Positions 60,860 to 64,000 of a DNA stretch of 64,000 bases are shown in pieces (the stretch's first letter is position 1; each line of letters opens with the position of its first letter). The translations under genes and the position numbers were made by a program. The stretch is from Serratia symbiotica (GTDB taxonomy: Bacteria > Pseudomonadota > Gammaproteobacteria > Enterobacterales > Enterobacteriaceae). The stretch is taken from NCBI GenBank assembly GCA_900380265.1, contig LR025083.1, positions 1,302,001-1,366,000 on the forward strand, read 5' to 3'. Under the pieces are notes generated by a model. The model did not search any database and had not been told where the DNA came from. It saw only the letters and a list, made by a program, of their open reading frames with translations.

Positions 60860-61300
60860 AATACATGTATGAGTTGCCATTCAACTCTATTAAATGTTAT
60901 AGTTAGTGATTGTGATTGATTTGGCTGACGTTTAATACGGTATTTTAGCCAATCCAATATGCCGATGCTTGCCAGACACAGCAAACCCGTCAAGAGCAGG
61001 AAAATCAAATGACAGCTTAGATAAGGGTAGCTAGCCCACTCTATTTGAGTGCAATATCAACAATAACAAAGACTCTTACACTAGGCAGTCCGGATTACAA
61101 CGACGTGATTTAACGCGCGCTTGTGCCCTTCTAACAAGAACAAGTACCTGGCAGGGTTTAGGCTTTAAACCCTGATCACGACGGAAAGAGTGTAGGGCCA
61201 ACCCCCTATTGAACGATAAGTTCAATACCTATTGACATGTGCTATATTTTCTCATAAATAGTGCTATTATTAACTCTGTTAATAACCAGTCAGTTGGCGC
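60860..61300 (-). pseudogene. nuoA: nuoA relic (first gene of the complex I operon)
   Basis: On the reverse strand LLTGLLCLASIGILDWLKYR at about 60,915-60,975 matches [20 protein letters not shown] of NuoA, preceded in frame by EWASYPYLSCHLIFLL, like GWVGFVEAAIFIFVLL. The conserved ALDW motif is kept as ILDW. Upstream, towards 61,300, the reading breaks down. Its position next to an AT-rich gap and lrhA is the E. coli arrangement. Confidence 0.7.
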
Positions 61301-61947
61301 TCCGTATCGATTCAAGATAATATAAATAAAGTACAGTAGCACGCTGCGTTTACAGAAGGCTAAACAGCCTTGTTTATAGCTTATTACTTCTTATAATAAT
61401 TTTTTAACCTACGAATATTAACCACACATTTATATAAGCACCCAAACAAAGTCTATTCCTCAAATTTAAATGGAAGTCTTTCCGATTTTTTAGAAACTGT
61501 AACAGTAAATACCTATTTAAACCTACCATACACTCAATACCTAGTGTGTAGTGTCGACACTACTAAATAATATATCAGAATATTTGACTTTATTATACAA
61601 CCTGCATATATATACTTAATTATAATATATAACCCTAAATATTTTAATTTTTTCTATTTTATCTCAATCCTTGCATAGTCGTAAACCATTTTTATTTTTC
61701 AAAACAGTGCTTCACTAAAACTAAAAAATAGACAACGTCTAATAGACACTTAGAAATTATAAATAAAACACTATAAATAAATCTTTATAAAAAAGATAAA
61801 TCACAGATTTTTTAAAAAAAACGTCTCATTTACATTAAGCGTGCACAGAATATTATTCTTCTTAGTTAACCCAGTTACGCGTCATCGTCATAGCCAAACA
61901 GATTTGACTGACATGCACTCGTCCTTCCGGTTATGTGATAGGTGTTG
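61301..61947. other. AT-rich island: ancestral nuo promoter region
   Basis: The interval is strongly AT-rich, especially 61,380-61,860, with no coding trace. In E. coli a gap of about this size between lrhA and nuoA carries the nuo promoters. I cannot identify a surviving promoter with confidence. Confidence 0.4.
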
Positions 61948-62151
61948 TTATTCATCTTCTTCATGGTAAAGATACACGTCCCCAGTATTCTGCTCAACCA
62001 GACGTCTTTTCACAAGAGATACTAATCTTGAGGCAGCGGTGCTCAATCTTTCACGTTTCGAGACTAACAAGTCTAGACTCAGAAACTCAATCGGCACTAT
62101 ACTGATCCAAAAATGAGGATTACAACCTACGCAACAGTTGATCTTCCACAT
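61948..62151 (-). pseudogene. lrhA: lrhA relic (LysR-type regulator, C-terminal part)
   Basis: The open frame contains VPIEFLSLDLLV, which matches RPVEMMSPDLRV of E. coli LrhA, and ends in an acidic tail (YLYHEEDE), as LrhA also has an acidic end. LrhA represses flagellar and fimbrial genes. No helix-turn-helix is readable in the AT-rich DNA upstream, so at most the effector-domain end remains. It lies between nuoA and alaA, as in E. coli. Confidence 0.5.
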
Positions 62152-63208
62152 TCAAATGCAGGATTTTCTAGCGTAGCCGAGCAGTTGTATAACCTCTTTT
62201 ATGAATGACTTTTTGCCCTAATTAGAAACTAAATATTGCTACCGAGTCATTCTAGCTATTATAGACATTGCCAACTAACAACTAATAACTAAATGCTACA
62301 AACAGAAACTACTGGCAAATTCCAGTGCTTAACTCAATGATACAAATCAAGGTGCTTAGCAGATTAAAATCGAGCCATCATTGTTTTATTGTTTATATTG
62401 GCCATATTGCACTATCTATTTTTAAATTCTATTTACCTACTAACTGGTAAATATATTAAGCATCCTTAAAATAACGACGCCTTCCTTATAAAATGACCAC
62501 TAATTAGAAGTTGGAAAATGTTTTATATTTATTTACATGCGATATTTTTAAATAAAGTTATATTTAAATTGACTTAAAAGTTAAATCTAGATTAATTTTT
62601 TGGATATTTAAGCTTTAGTTGTGAAACCACCAAACTCTAAACTAATTTTAGTGATCCAAACACAAAGTAATTATTCAAGAAGATTCGTGTCTGCATTAAT
62701 AAATATAAGATTGTTTTAAACATTAACCAGCATTGAATATTCTGACCAGAATCAGATTAAGCTAATTGTTTTTAAAAAAATAATTATTTCAAGACATTCA
62801 TTGAGTGTTGTAAGTTAAACTAATTCACTCTTACTCCAGTTAACCACTTGCGCTATTATGCTTATGCAGCATAATCTGCTATCACAGAGACTGTGTCATT
62901 ATTATTTATTCAGCGTGATCTCATATAATCAAACTCACCCTCCGCACTTAGATACGCATGGGATGTTATGAAAAAATAAACGACCACTTCATATTGAAGC
63001 TCAACATACATTACACAAGCATGGTGGTGCATGCAATGTCAATAAAAGTTAAGCTTTACATTTTTATCGGCACTCAAATATTATGACGAACCTATCTCTG
63101 TAAAACCACATACCACACTTTAAACATTAGCATCAGTAGTTTGTCGGGTGTTTATGCTGCTCCACACAAATAGGGTCTTACCCCTGTAAGTAAAAGGTTA
63201 AACCTCCT
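62152..63208. other. AT-rich gap before alaA
   Basis: Very AT-rich DNA without reading frames, representing the lost lrhA 5' end and the ancestral lrhA-alaA intergenic region. The alaA promoter should lie in the last 200 nt, but I see no clear hexamer pair. Confidence 0.4.
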
Positions 63209-64000
63209 ATGGCATCCATTGATAAATCCAGTAAATTAGACAATGTCTGTTATGACATTCGTGGCCCAGCGCTTAAAATAGCTTCCCTTCTTGAGAACGA
63301 AGGGAATAACATCCTAAAACTGAACATTGGCAACCCTGCTCCATTCGGCTTTAATGCTCCGGATGAAATTCTGGTTGATGTACTGCGCAATCTACATACC
63401 GCACAAGGCTATTGTGATTCCAAGGGGCTTTTTTCGGCACGTAAGGCAATCATGCAATACTACCAAGCTCGCAATATGCGAGACGTTACCGTTGAGGATA
63501 TCTATATTGGCAACGGCGTATCCGAGTTAATTCTACAATCGATGCAAGCTCTACTTAATACTAGTGATGAAATGTTGGTTCCAGCACCTAATTACCCACT
63601 CTGGACCGCAGCAGTCAGGCTGGCCGGTGGCCAGGCTGTCCATTACCTGTGTGACGAGCAGGCAGGTTGGTTCCCGGATTTAGACGACATCATCAGAAAA
63701 ATCACCCCACACAGCCGTGGCATTGTTATAATTAACCCGAATAACCCAACCGGTGCAGTCTATAGCAAAGCATTGTTGGAGCAGATCGCCGAAATCGCCC
63801 GTCAGCATAATCTCCTCATATTTTCCGACGAGATTTACGACAAAATAGTGTATGACGAAGCTAAGCACTATTCAATCGCCGCGATGGCACCCGATCTGCT
63901 GACTATTACTTTGAGTGGCTTGTCGAAGACTTATCGCGTTGCGGGCTTCCGGCAAGGTTGGATGGTGCTGAACGGGCCGAAGAAGCAAGCTAAGGGTTAC
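63209..64000 (+). CDS. alaA: Alanine aminotransferase AlaA (cut by window end)
   Basis: PLP-dependent aminotransferase that makes alanine from pyruvate and glutamate. The first 264 codons are present and open to the window edge; the E. coli protein has 405. The start MASIDKSSKLDNVCYDIRG parallels MSPIEKSSKLENVCYDIRG. Family motifs are LNIGNPAPFGF near 40, AQGYCDSKGLFSARKAI near 67, INPNNPTGAVYSK near 176 and the cofactor lysine in SGLSKTYRVAGFRQGW near 240. No stop or frameshift is seen. Only a weak ribosome-binding site precedes the ATG. It sits beside the lrhA and nuo relics, the same neighbourhood as in E. coli. Confidence 0.96.
   Translation, partial: MASIDKSSKLDNVCYDIRGPALKIASLLENEGNNILKLNIGNPAPFGFNAPDEILVDVLRNLHTAQGYCDSKGLFSARKAIMQYYQARNMRDVTVEDIYIGNGVSELILQSMQALLNTSDEMLVPAPNYPLWTAAVRLAGGQAVHYLCDEQAGWFPDLDDIIRKITPHSRGIVIINPNNPTGAVYSKALLEQIAEIARQHNLLIFSDEIYDKIVYDEAKHYSIAAMAPDLLTITLSGLSKTYRVAGFRQGWMVLNGPKKQAKGY

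Noticed and set aside
1-64000. CRISPR arrays, insertion sequences, prophage or toxin-antitoxin modules
   Set aside because: I looked for spaced direct repeats, transposase motifs and terminal inverted repeats and saw none.

Overview
The window looks like chromosome from a genome-reduced gammaproteobacterial insect symbiont of the Serratia type. 'Candidatus Serratia symbiotica' of aphids is the best guess, made from memory of its proteins and of enterobacterial gene order. About 16.6 kb (roughly a quarter) is convincingly coding: fifteen complete or window-cut protein genes and one tRNA. All of these are close relatives of Escherichia/Serratia core genes. The remainder is not mobile DNA. It is long, stop-riddled, non-repetitive sequence, much of which I read as the dead remains of enterobacterial genes still lying in ancestral order. 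I saw no insertion sequence, prophage, CRISPR array or rRNA.

Layout. (1) 1-16.4 kb follows the E. coli 37-38 min region: ribE, one tRNA-Val(GAC), pykF with a probable Cra operator, the complete sufABCDSE operon (reverse strand), an eroded ydiJ, then an intact ydiK. (2) 16.4-30.9 kb is a 14.5-kb gene desert. Its right half still holds short peptide blocks of rcsD, rcsB and rcsC, the ancestral neighbours of gyrA. Its left half must contain the junction between two regions that lie far apart in E. coli. (3) 30.9-38.7 kb is an intact block: gyrA (reverse), then ubiG, nrdA, nrdB and yfaE (forward). (4) 38.7-63.2 kb is a 24.5-kb desert. From 49.8 to 61.3 kb I can read, on the reverse strand, relics of the complex I operon (nuoN, M, L, K, J, I, H and A), followed by lrhA. 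One unrecognised 87-codon ORF with a strong ribosome-binding site lies near 41 kb. (5) alaA starts at 63,209 and runs off the window end.

How it works together. The retained genes are those a host-dependent cell would find hard to lose: Fe-S assembly (Suf), deoxynucleotide synthesis (NrdAB with its ferredoxin YfaE), gyrase, glycolysis (PykF), riboflavin and ubiquinone synthesis, and alanine synthesis. Envelope-stress signalling (Rcs), the motility regulator LrhA and the proton-pumping NADH dehydrogenase are gone. Gene death appears to have outpaced DNA deletion. The most useful finding is this pseudogene fossil record. Smaller points of interest are a C-terminal frameshift in GyrA that removes its acidic tail, and a perfect hairpin with direct repeats after the suf operon. 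Comparisons with E. coli proteins are from memory, not from alignments run here.
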